Assembly: GCF_001456025.1 (NCBI RefSeq)
Contig: NZ_LMTZ01000129.1
Coordinates: forward strand, 19,028-83,027
Direction of reading: 5' to 3'
Length of the DNA: 64,000 bases
From: Mastigocoleus testarum BC008
GTDB lineage: Bacteria; Cyanobacteriota; Cyanobacteriia; Cyanobacteriales; Nostocaceae
Shown: positions 8,196 through 18,013 of the stretch, in pieces
Numbering within the stretch: the stretch's first letter is position 1
Layout of the letters: every line of letters starts with the position of its first letter
Position numbers and translations under genes: made by a program
The notes under the pieces: generated by a model
What the model was told of the DNA's origin: nothing
Database searches by the model: none
The model's input: only the letters and a program-made list of their open reading frames with translations

Positions 8196-9428
8196 TTAAA
8201 TCTTTAGAACCTTAGCCACAGTTTGCACATCTTTGTCACCCCTACCAGAACAATTGATCACAATACGGGGACTACCTTCTAACTGAGGACAAAGTTTTTC
8301 TAAATAAGCAAAAGCATGAGCGGTTTCCAATGCAGGAATAATTCCTTCTAATTCGGATACCATTTGAAATGCAGCTAATGCTTCCTTATCAGTAACGCTA
8401 TAGTACTCAGCACGACCAATATCTTTTAAGTAACTGTGTTCTGGTCCCACACCAGGGTAATCCAAACCTGCACTAATGGAATGGGCTTCTAATACTTGTC
8501 CATCATCATCTTGGAGCATGTAACTCATTGCTCCTTGGAATACACCAATCCGTCCTTGAGTTAGAGTTGCTGCATGTTTAGATGTTGCTACACCTTCACC
8601 TGCTGCTTCTACACCAATTAACCGCACCGATGGTTCATCAATAAACTCATGAAATAAGCCGATCGCATTAGAACCGCCACCCACACAAGCAATTAAAATA
8701 TCAGGTAAACCATTCCATTTTTCAGCAGCTTGGACGCGAGTTTCTTGACCGATAATTGCATGGAAATCCCTCACCATCATGGGATAGGGATGAGCACCCG
8801 CGACAGAACCAAGAATGTAATGGGTAGTTTCTACATTAGTTACCCAGTCCCTTAGCGCTTCAGAACATGCATCTTTCAAGGTTCCACTTCCTGCTGATAC
8901 CGGATTAACTTTAGCTCCCATTAAACGCATGCGAAATACATTTAGGGCTTGACGTTCCATGTCATTAATACCCATATGAATTACGCATTCCAAACCAAAA
9001 CGAGCGCAAACCGTAGCGGTAGCTACTCCATGTTGACCGGCTCCGGTTTCAGCAATAATCCGTTTTTTCCCAATGCGTTTTGCTAATAGCACCTGCGCCA
9101 AAGCGTTATTAATTTTATGAGCACCAGTATGATTTAAATCTTCACGCTTTAAGTATATTTGTGCACCTGTACCATCAGATTTAGCATAATGTTGGGTCAA
9201 GCGTTCGGCAAAATATAAAGGACTGGGTCTTCCGACATAATCCCGCAATAAATCTTGTAGTTCTGCTTGAAAACTTGGATCTTGGCGATATTTTTGATAG
9301 GCTGCCTCTAGCTCGCTGAGTGCAGGCATCAAAGTTTCAGGAACGTACTTACCACCAAATTTTCCAAATCTTCCGTCGTGTTCGGGAAGTTGTTGCGTAG
9401 AGGTATTAATATCCGGAGTACTGACCAC
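8196..9428 (-). CDS. trpB: Tryptophan synthase beta chain
   Basis: The 410-residue PLP enzyme condenses indole with L-serine to make L-tryptophan, working with TrpA. The PLP lysine lies in HTGAHKINNALAQ (Lys105). The phosphate-binding loop is GGGSNAIG, and the N-terminal GRFGKFGGKYVPETLMPALS is classic TrpB1. The C-terminal INCSGRGDKD is also family-typical. The start is the GTG at 9426-9428, preceded by AAGGAT at a reasonable distance. No other trp gene adjoins it, consistent with the scattered trp genes of cyanobacteria. A MITE-like repeat lies 35 bases past the stop. Confidence 0.98.
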   Translation of the reverse strand: MVSTPDINTSTQQLPEHDGRFGKFGGKYVPETLMPALSELEAAYQKYRQDPSFQAELQDLLRDYVGRPSPLYFAERLTQHYAKSDGTGAQIYLKREDLNHTGAHKINNALAQVLLAKRIGKKRIIAETGAGQHGVATATVCARFGLECVIHMGINDMERQALNVFRMRLMGAKVNPVSAGSGTLKDACSEALRDWVTNVETTHYILGSVAGAHPYPMMVRDFHAIIGQETRVQAAEKWNGLPDILIACVGGGSNAIGLFHEFIDEPSVRLIGVEAAGEGVATSKHAATLTQGRIGVFQGAMSYMLQDDDGQVLEAHSISAGLDYPGVGPEHSYLKDIGRAEYYSVTDKEALAAFQMVSELEGIIPALETAHAFAYLEKLCPQLEGSPRIVINCSGRGDKDVQTVAKVLKI

Positions 9429-10352
9429 TAGTTTTATATCCTTTAGTTAATTGTTTATTGTTGAGACAGCGCGGTCTTGGGAGTTCCCCCCATGAGTGAC
9501 TGCAAACCCTAAGGCTAATTGGTAATATTTGACTGTTATAGCAATCTTAAATCATTTATTTTCAGTAATATTTGAGTATTATTATTTTTAAGTTATTTAT
9601 TTTGTTTTGTGTTTTGCGTTTTCCACCATTTTGCATTTTAAAATCAATTAAAATATAAATAAAATTAACTTACTTCTCAGTAAAATTACTGTTTAGCGAT
9701 CATCAGTGAGATATGTGACTCTATTTAGACACATCTGTTGGCTGCAAAACGAGTGAAAGTATAAATACAGAGAAGTATCCGGACAGTAGTAGTAATAAAA
9801 GAGAATAAAATTATAGTTGTATTCACTTAAGTTGTTGGACTTATAAAAGGAGTATTCAGTTAATTTATGCCTTATCCAATTTGGTAATAACTTAATTGTC
9901 AAGACTGTTGTCAATATTCTTTTAACTTTATTTCGTACGTGTATAAATTATATATTGGAGGATTGCAGTCTCAGAAACAAAAGGAAACTATTTTATTTTC
10001 TGGGGTCTGGGAAAAACTAGCCTAAGAAAATGTAGCAAAACTAAAGACAGCCAGTTAGTTATGACTCAAGCTTGTAGCGTATCCTGTTTCTAATAAAATG
10101 GTTGGCGATCGCCAAAATTTCTGTAGATGCAATTGCGATAAGTGGGGGTAGAGAATAGATAGCAGTTACTATTGAATCCAAGATATTATTCAATCAAGGG
10201 AAGTTGATGTATAAAATTTTATGATTTTGTAAAAAGACATAAATTTACTAACCGGGTTTTACTCAAATACTTTACACAAAATTATTTGCACCGAATAACA
10301 CTAAATTCACAATACTAAATTAAAAAGTAAAAACTAAAACAAATAATAATAT
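9429..10352. other. Long AT-rich intergenic region between divergent genes
   Basis: This 924-base spacer separates the divergent trpB and histidine-kinase genes. Only a biased 73-codon frame (9693-9914, minus; rich in Tyr, Asn and Phe) is open and I do not accept it. A ten-base palindromic HIP1 site (GGCGATCGCC) lies near 10104-10113. No promoter could be placed with confidence. Confidence 0.6.
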
Positions 10353-11816
10353 ATGAATCTCCATGATTCCCAAGAAGATGAATTAAGGCTAATAAAATTA
10401 AACCATCGACTACAAAAAGAGATTGAAACTCGTAAGTTGCTGGAACAAAAGTTGCGCACTTCGGAAGCTCAAATGCGTGCCATATTTGAGGCGATGAGTG
10501 ATATTGTACTTGTGATTAGTATTGACGATGAGCTACTACGAAATGTCGAAATAATACCAACTAATAATCTTTGTTTGCATGAATATCAAACAGAATTAGT
10601 CACTCAAACAGTAGAGCAATTTTTTCAAGGAGAAAATACTAGAATATGGTTAGAAAAGGTTGTACAGTCGCTCAACACACAACAAATCGTTAACTTTGAT
10701 TACAGCTTGTCTTGGGATAATGAGGAATATTGGTTTGCAGCTAGCATTTCCCCAATTTCCGATTGTCAAGTATTGTGGGTAGCAAGAGATATTAGTGAAA
10801 GACAAGCTGCACTAAGGGAACGCAAACGAGTAGAAGAAGCTTTAAAAAAATCGGAAGCACAGGAAAGACAAAAAGCGCGGGAATTAGAAAAAACTCTTTC
10901 TGAATTAAAAATCGCCCAAGCACAACTTTTACTTTCTGAAAAAATGGCTTCTCTGGGGAGTTTAGTTGCAGGTATAGCTCACGAAATCAACAATCCTACC
11001 AATTTTATCTACGGTAATATTGAACCAGCAAAAAATTATGCTGAAGATTTGCTACAGCTGATTTCCCTTTACCAGCAGCATTACCCCCAAGCGAATGGAG
11101 AAATTAGTAAAAAAATTGAAGAAATCGATTTAGATTTTATTGCTGAAGATTTCTTTGAATTGGTCAATTCAATGAATACAGGTGCAATCCGAATTCGTAG
11201 AATTGTTGAGTCGTTACGAAAATTTTCCCATTTAGATGAGGCTAACAGACAACTAGTAGATATTCATACAGAAATTGATAACACTTTATATTTATTGCAG
11301 CATCGGTTACAGCAAACATCCAGTAGTTTTCAAGTTCGTATTCTGAAGAAATATACCGAACTCCCAAAAATCGAGTGTTATCCTTCCCAACTGAATCAAG
11401 TATTTATGAATGTACTAGTTAATGCGATTGATGCATTAGAAGAAAAAAATCATAAAAAAGGAAAGTTTGCTCCAAAATTGCTTTTAAGCTCAAATATAGA
11501 CGATACAGATGTGTCAGTGCAAACAAGTGTAGAAATATCCTCAATTCCTACAATTGTTATTTGCACAGAAATTATTAACTCAGCAAAAGTATGTATCCGT
11601 ATAATTGATAACGGAATTGGAATGACAGAAGAGGTCAAAAAGTGTATATTCGACCCTTTCTTCAGTACAAAATTAGTTGGGAAGGGTACTGGTATGGGTT
11701 TATCGGTTAGCTATCAAATTGTTGTAGAAAATCATCACGGACAATTGCAGTGTGTATCCACTCGGGGAGAAGGTACTGAGTTTATTATCACTATTCCGAT
11801 TGGACAACAACTATAA
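10353..11816 (+). CDS. Orphan PAS-domain sensor histidine kinase
   Basis: The protein has 487 residues. It has an N-terminal coiled coil (about 8-40), a PAS-like domain (about 40-150, ending in VARDISERQ) and a second coiled coil (150-195). The phosphoacceptor is H210 in GIAHEINNPTNFIYGNI. The HATPase has an N box with N357 (NVLVNAIDAL), G1 DNGIGM (419-424) and G2 GKGTGMGLS (443-451). No transmembrane helix is seen, so it is probably cytosolic. Between the N and G1 boxes lies an unusually long, polar insert (about 365-410). No response regulator gene is adjacent. The signal and output are unknown. Confidence 0.93.
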   Translation: MNLHDSQEDELRLIKLNHRLQKEIETRKLLEQKLRTSEAQMRAIFEAMSDIVLVISIDDELLRNVEIIPTNNLCLHEYQTELVTQTVEQFFQGENTRIWLEKVVQSLNTQQIVNFDYSLSWDNEEYWFAASISPISDCQVLWVARDISERQAALRERKRVEEALKKSEAQERQKARELEKTLSELKIAQAQLLLSEKMASLGSLVAGIAHEINNPTNFIYGNIEPAKNYAEDLLQLISLYQQHYPQANGEISKKIEEIDLDFIAEDFFELVNSMNTGAIRIRRIVESLRKFSHLDEANRQLVDIHTEIDNTLYLLQHRLQQTSSSFQVRILKKYTELPKIECYPSQLNQVFMNVLVNAIDALEEKNHKKGKFAPKLLLSSNIDDTDVSVQTSVEISSIPTIVICTEIINSAKVCIRIIDNGIGMTEEVKKCIFDPFFSTKLVGKGTGMGLSVSYQIVVENHHGQLQCVSTRGEGTEFIITIPIGQQL

Positions 11817-12841
11817 GTCAGTAAGTACAGTAATTATTTTATTTATCTATTTATTTACTAATAAGGAAAAATAGGGCATTTAAAACCCTTAATCACTGAC
11901 GGTATTTACCCTTAATCACCAAAACCCAGTCACAATTGCAACTGGGCTTAAGGCGGAGATAAAAAGGAAGTGGGATAGTCCCCATCTGTTACATATAGAA
12001 CTTCAATATAGAAGGCTAGGAGTTAATTGGATATTTATTACTACTGCCAAAACTAAGTAGATTCCGGAATATTTGATATTTTTTTTGCATTGTATATTTT
12101 GTGTAGTTATATAGCTGAAATTCAAACATAAACGCATATTTAGCCTTATTAATTTACTTCTTGACTAGTTTATGGTGATTGAGCACTGCATTACTCCAAT
12201 CCACTCCCAATATTTCAAGATTACATTTAAGTCAGCTGTCAGTGGTGTAATACTAAGTCTGGGTTAATTACCTCTTTTTAGAATGAGAGAGGGAAGTGTG
12301 GGAGGTGTGGGAAGTGTGGGGGGAAATCCCAAAAAATATAAAGGGGGTTTTAAAAATCGGATTTGGTGTAAGTACTATATAAATTTTGTGTAAGTCTTAT
12401 TTTTTGCAATTTTACGATTTTTTGGTCCGTGCCCTTGATGTTATAACATGTCGGCTCTGCGCTATATTAAATATAGTAAAAATAATTTATTAATCATGTA
12501 GTAATGTGATAATGCTTTCAAAACTAATCATGAAAAGGCAATGATGCTTTTATAAACTTGGGAGTAGTTCGAATTGATGGCAAATTTCTATTAATCAAAG
12601 TGCCGATCATCAAATCATCTATTAATTAAGTCACTGATGATAAGCAATACAGTTCTTGGCTCCCATAGTTCCGCTCAATTTCCATTATTCGGAAGTATGA
12701 GAACTTGGTGATGTTTGGAAGCATGAGAACTTGGCGAATTTGAAACTCAAACTTATATGAAAAAATAACAGTAATTATTTCGTAAGAAAAAATATTTTAC
12801 AAAAAAATCTCAAAGAAATATACATATCAAGAAACTATCTA
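11817..12841. other. Long intergenic region, no gene recognised
   Basis: This 1-kb spacer has no credible ORF. A weak hairpin (CCCAGT/ACTGGG, 11925-11946) follows the kinase gene, without a T-tract on its strand. A G-rich run of GTGTGGGA-like units lies at about 12294-12324. A 12-base palindrome ATGTTATAACAT lies at 12438-12449. None can be assigned a function. Confidence 0.55.
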
Positions 12842-13735
12842 ATGAATGCTGCGATAAGTCTAGAAAACGTCTATAAAACTTACAATAATCGCTCTGTAGT
12901 TAAAGATTTATCATTTACTATCGAAAAAGGAGAAATTTTTGGATTACTTGGTCCCAATGGTGCGGGAAAATCTACTACCATTAGGATGCTCACCACACTT
13001 ACAAAACCATCCCAAGGACAAATTGAAATTTCTGGTTATGATGTGTTGCGTGACTCGATGTTAGTCAAGCAGAGTATTGGAGTTGTATTACAATCCCTTA
13101 GCGTCGATGGAGATTTAAGCGTATGGGAAAATATGGAATTTCAAGGACGTTTGCATCATATTCCCAACCCAAAACGACAACGCTTAATTAATCAATGGTT
13201 AGAATATGTAGAACTTGGAAGTAGAAGAAATGATTTGGTTAAAACTCTTTCTGGTGGAATGAAGCGACGTTTACAAATTGCGAGAGCTTTATTACATCAA
13301 CCACAAATATTATTTTTGGATGAACCTACTGTAGGTTTAGACCCTCAAACTAGACGGCGTTTATGGGAAATCATTCAAGGTCTGAATCAACAAGGAATGA
13401 CAATACTACTGACTACTCATTATATGGATGAAGTAGAATATTTATGTGGAGCCTTTGGCGTCCGCACAGCCGGGGACAATCGGAAACCTGGGCGAATAGG
13501 AATAATGGACAGTGGTAAGTTGATTACTTTGGGGACTTTGCAAGAATTGCGTTCTGAAAGTGGTGAGGGTCTACTGGTGAAGCAAGTTGGGGAGCATTGG
13601 GAATATTTATTTTTCCCCACCTTGCGAGAAGCGAGTAACTATTTGAACCAACAAGAAGATAAGACTGGAATGATGGTACGTCCTTCAAATTTAGAAGATA
13701 TTTTCGTCGAATTAACCGGACGCCAATTAGATTAA
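12842..13735 (+). CDS. ABC transporter ATP-binding protein, DrrA-type, with in-frame insertion
   Basis: The 297-residue ATPase has Walker A GPNGAGKST (37-45), signature LSGGM (136-140), Walker B ILFLDEP (156-162) and the switch His in TTHYMDEVE. The C-terminal extension (SNLEDIFVELTGRQL) is characteristic of DrrA/CcmA-type exporters of drugs or lipids. Residues 203-217 (GAFGVRTAGDNRKPG, bases 13448-13492) interrupt the usual helix-strand junction. Normally LCDRIGIMDSG-like sequence is continuous, and here 15 codons of about 67% GC are inserted in a much more AT-rich gene. No permease gene follows; the next gene is on the other strand, so the partner must be elsewhere or lost. The stop codon lies inside a 15-bp tandem array. 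Confidence 0.92.
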   Translation: MNAAISLENVYKTYNNRSVVKDLSFTIEKGEIFGLLGPNGAGKSTTIRMLTTLTKPSQGQIEISGYDVLRDSMLVKQSIGVVLQSLSVDGDLSVWENMEFQGRLHHIPNPKRQRLINQWLEYVELGSRRNDLVKTLSGGMKRRLQIARALLHQPQILFLDEPTVGLDPQTRRRLWEIIQGLNQQGMTILLTTHYMDEVEYLCGAFGVRTAGDNRKPGRIGIMDSGKLITLGTLQELRSESGEGLLVKQVGEHWEYLFFPTLREASNYLNQQEDKTGMMVRPSNLEDIFVELTGRQLD

Positions 13736-13849
13736 TGTTATTTAGATTAATGTCACTGGGATTAATATCATCAAGATTAATGTTACTTAAAACAATGTAA
13801 TTTAGATCGATATCATTTGAATTAATGTCACTTGGACCGTTATCTGCTA
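13730..13849. repeat. Eight 15-bp tandem repeats (consensus GATTAATRTCAYTNR)
   Basis: Eight units of exactly 15 bases run from 13730 to 13849; units 1-4 are closest to consensus and 5-8 diverge. The first unit contains the stop codon of the ABC ATPase gene, and the array ends about 10 bases before the end of the TPR gene on the other strand. Because the period is five codons, the minus strand reads as pentapeptide-like units (DINLN, NINLD, DINPS), though no credible protein contains them. Confidence 0.85.
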
Positions 13850-13858
13850 GATAGATTT

Positions 13859-14545
13859 TTATGCTCCACCTAGTTCTCTGAGCATAGAATCTACTCGACT
13901 GACACCCTCCCATTTTTTCTGGGTTTCGTAAAGACTGAGAGATTTTTTTAATTCCATTATTGCCTCTCTAGAACGACCTTGTTTCATTAACATCGCTCCT
14001 TTTAATTCATGAGCTTTAGCATTTCTGGGGTCAATTTTCATTGCTTGCTCGAAAGCCCACCTAGCATTTTTAAACTCTCTGAGGTTCAATAGAACCGCAG
14101 CTAACCCCAGGTAAGCATTAACATTATTGCGGTTTAATTGGATTGCCTTACGGTAGGCTGTTTTAGCTTTATTGTTATCACCCATATTACCGCTGACATA
14201 AGCCAGGGCATAATGATAATCGCTATTATTGGGACTAAGAGCAACAGCACGACGATACGCTGCTAAAGCTGCAGAAAAATTCCCTTGTTGTGCATATAAG
14301 TAGCCTATACCAGAGAAGATACTACCGTTCTTCGGTTCTAATGTTGCAGCTTGTTGATAAACAGATATTGCACCATTGTAATCACGCGCATTTACCAAAC
14401 GACGTCCTTCATTAAGTAATTGTCTAACTTGGGAAGTACTCCGTGCTTGAGCCACTAAGACTTCTGCGCGAGCAACTGAGGGAATTGTTATCCCAATACT
14501 TCCTATAACGAGAATACTTAGCCAAAATGATTTTCGATTATACAC
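13859..14545 (-). CDS. Secreted TPR-repeat protein
   Basis: The 228-residue protein starts with a clear signal peptide (a basic start, the hydrophobic core FWLSILVIGSIGITIPSV, then ARA at about residue 27). It continues with at least four tetratricopeptide repeats (about 38-190) with typical residues such as YNGAISVYQQAATLEPKNG, FSAALAAYRRAVALSPNN and YRKAIQLNRNNVNAYLGLAA. TPR proteins act as docking scaffolds; this one would act in the periplasm or lumen. It ends SRVDSMLRELGGA. It converges on the ABC ATPase gene with the 15-bp array between their 3' ends. The partner is unknown. Confidence 0.9.
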   Translation of the reverse strand: MYNRKSFWLSILVIGSIGITIPSVARAEVLVAQARSTSQVRQLLNEGRRLVNARDYNGAISVYQQAATLEPKNGSIFSGIGYLYAQQGNFSAALAAYRRAVALSPNNSDYHYALAYVSGNMGDNNKAKTAYRKAIQLNRNNVNAYLGLAAVLLNLREFKNARWAFEQAMKIDPRNAKAHELKGAMLMKQGRSREAIMELKKSLSLYETQKKWEGVSRVDSMLRELGGA

Positions 14546-14925
14546 AGTAATTTACCTGATTCTTATTGCAACTTTTTTCACGAATTCCGTAGTGGCATGT
14601 ACATTAAAACAAAATTATTCGTTTTTGAAAACTCTATGCGATTACTTTTACAAAAGATTTATGAAGCATCAATATCCTCACTGATACTCACTTGGTAAAT
14701 AAAAAAGACTTCCAAGTAAAAAAATTAATTCTCAGAATTCAAATAACCTAAATGCTAACGCTCCTCAGACTACATTTATAGCATATCTAAGATCTAAACC
14801 TAAAAAGATAAAATACTATACGATTTAACTGGGAAAACTTTTTATTTTTCAAAGAAGTAAATAGCCAAATAATTTCTAAATGCAAATCCATAAATTAGTC
14901 TCTTATTTACTTAGAAGGTAAACCA
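14546..14925. other. Divergent intergenic region
   Basis: This AT-rich 380-base spacer separates the divergent TPR and YbjQ-family genes and should hold both promoters. The right gene has the Shine-Dalgarno-like AGAAGG about eight bases before its ATG. No repeat or operator stands out. Confidence 0.5.
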
Positions 14926-15255
14926 ATGATTTTAAGTACAACTGATGTCATTCAAGGAAAAATTGTCCAGTCATATTTAGGAATAGTAACAGCAGAAGTC
15001 GTCTATGGAAGTAATTTTCTTCGTGATTTCTTCGCAGGTATTCGCGATGTTATTGGGGGACGTACAGGTAGTTATGAAAAGCTATTTCAAGAAGGTCAAC
15101 AAAAAGCATTAGACGAATTAAAAGAAAGGGGAAGACGTTTAGGAGCAGATGCAGTTATAGGTATTGAAATAGATACGGGAACCATAAATGTAGATCAGTC
15201 GGGGGTTTTGATGTTAATTACTGCCACAGGAACTGCAGTGAAAATTTCTCAATAA
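14926..15255 (+). CDS. YbjQ/UPF0145 family protein
   Basis: The 109-residue protein has the signature of the UPF0145 (YbjQ, DUF74) family: an N-terminal strand MILSTTDVIQGKIVQSYLGI, the central VVYGSNFLRDFFAGIRDVIGGRTGSYE (residues 25-51) and the helix KALDELKERGRRLGADAVIG. Members are small pentameric proteins sometimes called heavy-metal binding, with no established activity. Length is normal for the family, and there is no signal peptide. It stands alone between long spacers. Confidence 0.92.
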   Translation: MILSTTDVIQGKIVQSYLGIVTAEVVYGSNFLRDFFAGIRDVIGGRTGSYEKLFQEGQQKALDELKERGRRLGADAVIGIEIDTGTINVDQSGVLMLITATGTAVKISQ

Positions 15256-16458
<1,203 letters not shown>

Positions 16459-16719
16459 TTACCACTTCAAATAAGCAGCTTCACTTCCTTGTTCTTGACG
16501 AATTTTGCTATCTTTCTCGAACCAAGCAATTATCTGTGGTGTGGTTAAATCTTTGATTTCTACACCGTATTCTTCTGCGATATGAGTTAAGACTTTCAAA
16601 GATGATATTGTCAGTCGAGTTAAAAATTTTTCTGGTGAAGTAAGCAAAGCTGCGTCAACTTTAGCTGACTCTTCCAAACTTAAAAACTGCGTTGATGGTT
16701 GTTGCGGTGGTACATTCAT
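16459..16719 (-). CDS. Small conserved-looking protein, unknown function
   Basis: The 86-residue protein (MNVPPQQPSTQFLSLEESAK at the start, GSEAAYLKW at the end) is soluble and mostly helical, with no cysteine. The body (SPEKFLTRLTISSLKVLTHI, then EIKDLTTPQIIAWFEKDSKI) is compositionally protein-like. It lies downstream of sufR on the same strand, 244 bases away, so co-transcription is possible but not shown. I do not recognise a named family. Confidence 0.72.
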   Translation of the reverse strand: MNVPPQQPSTQFLSLEESAKVDAALLTSPEKFLTRLTISSLKVLTHIAEEYGVEIKDLTTPQIIAWFEKDSKIRQEQGSEAAYLKW

Positions 16720-16963
16720 AAATTTCCTTGCAAACTCATTCCTGGGAGGCTTAACAATATGGTAAATAACAGTATTTCTTAGATTGGCAAAACAGTCAAA
16801 CTAAGTACGGATGGATAACTATGGATATTTTTGAAGTTTTTGAAGTTTTAAAGCTTTGGGAGTTTTTAAGGCTTTTGGAATTAATGTAAAAAACTTAATT
16901 TGAAAAAGTAAATCTTTAAATCGTTAATTCTTATCTTTTGTTAGCCCTTGTCTTTTTACAAGA

Positions 16964-17773
16964 TTATTTTTGTTTTGCTTGTACTAAATAACCACAACGA
17001 TGCTCGCCACCGTTTATCATCCAATGGGTTCTTTCTACCGTACAATCTGGTAAAGCTGCAGCAAACATTTCTAATTCATGTCCGCAGACGCTGGGGAAAG
17101 ACTCCGCTACATTGGAAATAGCACAATTGTGTTCGACGATCATAAAGCGATCGCTTAATTTAGTTTGAGATTTTTTCTTTCCAGGTTTTGTACTTTCAGG
17201 TTTGGTACTTTCGGATTTTTTACTGTCAGACTTTATATTCCCAGAATTATTATTTTTCCCATTGTCACCTAATGTTACACCGTTTGTTTCAATCGGATGA
17301 TATTCTGCCATGTAACCTTCGGCTTTTCTCAACTCTACTAAGGTTGCTACCCGCTTAGAAAGGGGAGCATTCCCTAAAGATTTGCGATATTCTTCAGCTT
17401 TACGTTCCCATTGCTTTTTTAAAATTGTGCTGACTTGGTCCTTCCCCACTGTTTGAGCAATTGTGTCAAGCAAAGAAACAGCAAATTGGCCATAGCCATC
17501 ACCAGAATTCTGGGGACTTGCGACCCAATTTAAGTAATTCTTACCCTCAGAGCTAAGTTGATAAACATGCTGTGGACGTCCCATCCCTGCTTGGACGGAC
17601 GATGAATACAAGATCAGTTTTTCTGCGTCCAAATCTTTCAAGTGACGACGAACCGCTTGGGGACTAATTTTCAAAGCGGTAGCTAACTCTAAAGCTGTCG
17701 CTTGGACGTGCTTTAAGAGATACTCTAAAATTTCTTGTTTGGTTGAGGACTGTTGGTGTTGGGTGCTCGCCAT
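16964..17773 (-). CDS. sufR: SufR, Fe-S-sensing repressor of the suf operon
   Basis: The 269-residue regulator has an N-terminal winged helix (about 12-60, ALKISPQAVRRHLKDLDAEK) followed by GMGRPQHVYQLS. The C-terminal domain carries four cysteines at 217, 230, 244 and 260 (HNCAISN, SVCGHE, PDCTVE, HRCGYL). In Synechocystis SufR such cysteines hold [4Fe-4S] clusters, and the holo-protein represses sufBCDS and itself. The gene is divergent from sufB, and two palindromic operators lie between them. Residues about 163-206 form a low-complexity Ser/Lys/Asn linker (repeated ESTKP) not needed by the fold. The assignment is firm from motif plus context. Confidence 0.96.
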   Translation of the reverse strand: MASTQHQQSSTKQEILEYLLKHVQATALELATALKISPQAVRRHLKDLDAEKLILYSSSVQAGMGRPQHVYQLSSEGKNYLNWVASPQNSGDGYGQFAVSLLDTIAQTVGKDQVSTILKKQWERKAEEYRKSLGNAPLSKRVATLVELRKAEGYMAEYHPIETNGVTLGDNGKNNNSGNIKSDSKKSESTKPESTKPGKKKSQTKLSDRFMIVEHNCAISNVAESFPSVCGHELEMFAAALPDCTVERTHWMINGGEHRCGYLVQAKQK

Positions 17774-17825
17774 CTTCGTCCTAGAGAATCAAAAAAAAGA
17801 CTATTTGAAAAAAAAATGACTTAAA

Positions 17826-17839
17826 CAACAACTTTGTTG
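17826..17839. promoter_or_regulatory. SufR operator 1 (CAAC-N6-GTTG)
   Basis: CAAC-AACTTT-GTTG lies at 17826-17839, 53 bases upstream of the sufR ATG, within a longer near-palindrome (17821-17843). The arms match the published Synechocystis SufR recognition pattern CAAC-N6-GTTG. Confidence 0.9.
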
Positions 17840-17870
17840 TTAATCTATCTTAGAATGAAGATACCTTAAA

Positions 17871-17884
17871 CAACAAACTTGTTG
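17871..17884. promoter_or_regulatory. SufR operator 2 (CAAC-N6-GTTG)
   Basis: CAAC-AAACTT-GTTG lies at 17871-17884, exactly 45 bases from operator 1 and 129 bases before the sufB ATG. The paired sites in the divergent spacer imply control of both sufBCDS and sufR by the same repressor. Confidence 0.9.
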
Positions 17885-18013
17885 TTTTAATATCTATGAT
17901 TATTGTAACAGCAGTGTAACCATCCGGTCATTGCTTCGGAAAATTAGCTACCCATAGCTCGTCTTCCATCCTTAAAGAGAGACATTTGTTAACCGAACAC
18001 AACAAAAACTACG

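Noticed and set aside
9693..9914. 73-codon minus-strand frame upstream of trpB
   Set aside because: It is rich in Tyr, Asn and Phe as expected for AT-rich chance frames, with no start signal.
13524..13913. 129-codon minus-strand frame with pentapeptide-like repeats
   Set aside because: The periodicity comes from the 15-bp array, and the frame overlaps the ABC ATPase and TPR genes.
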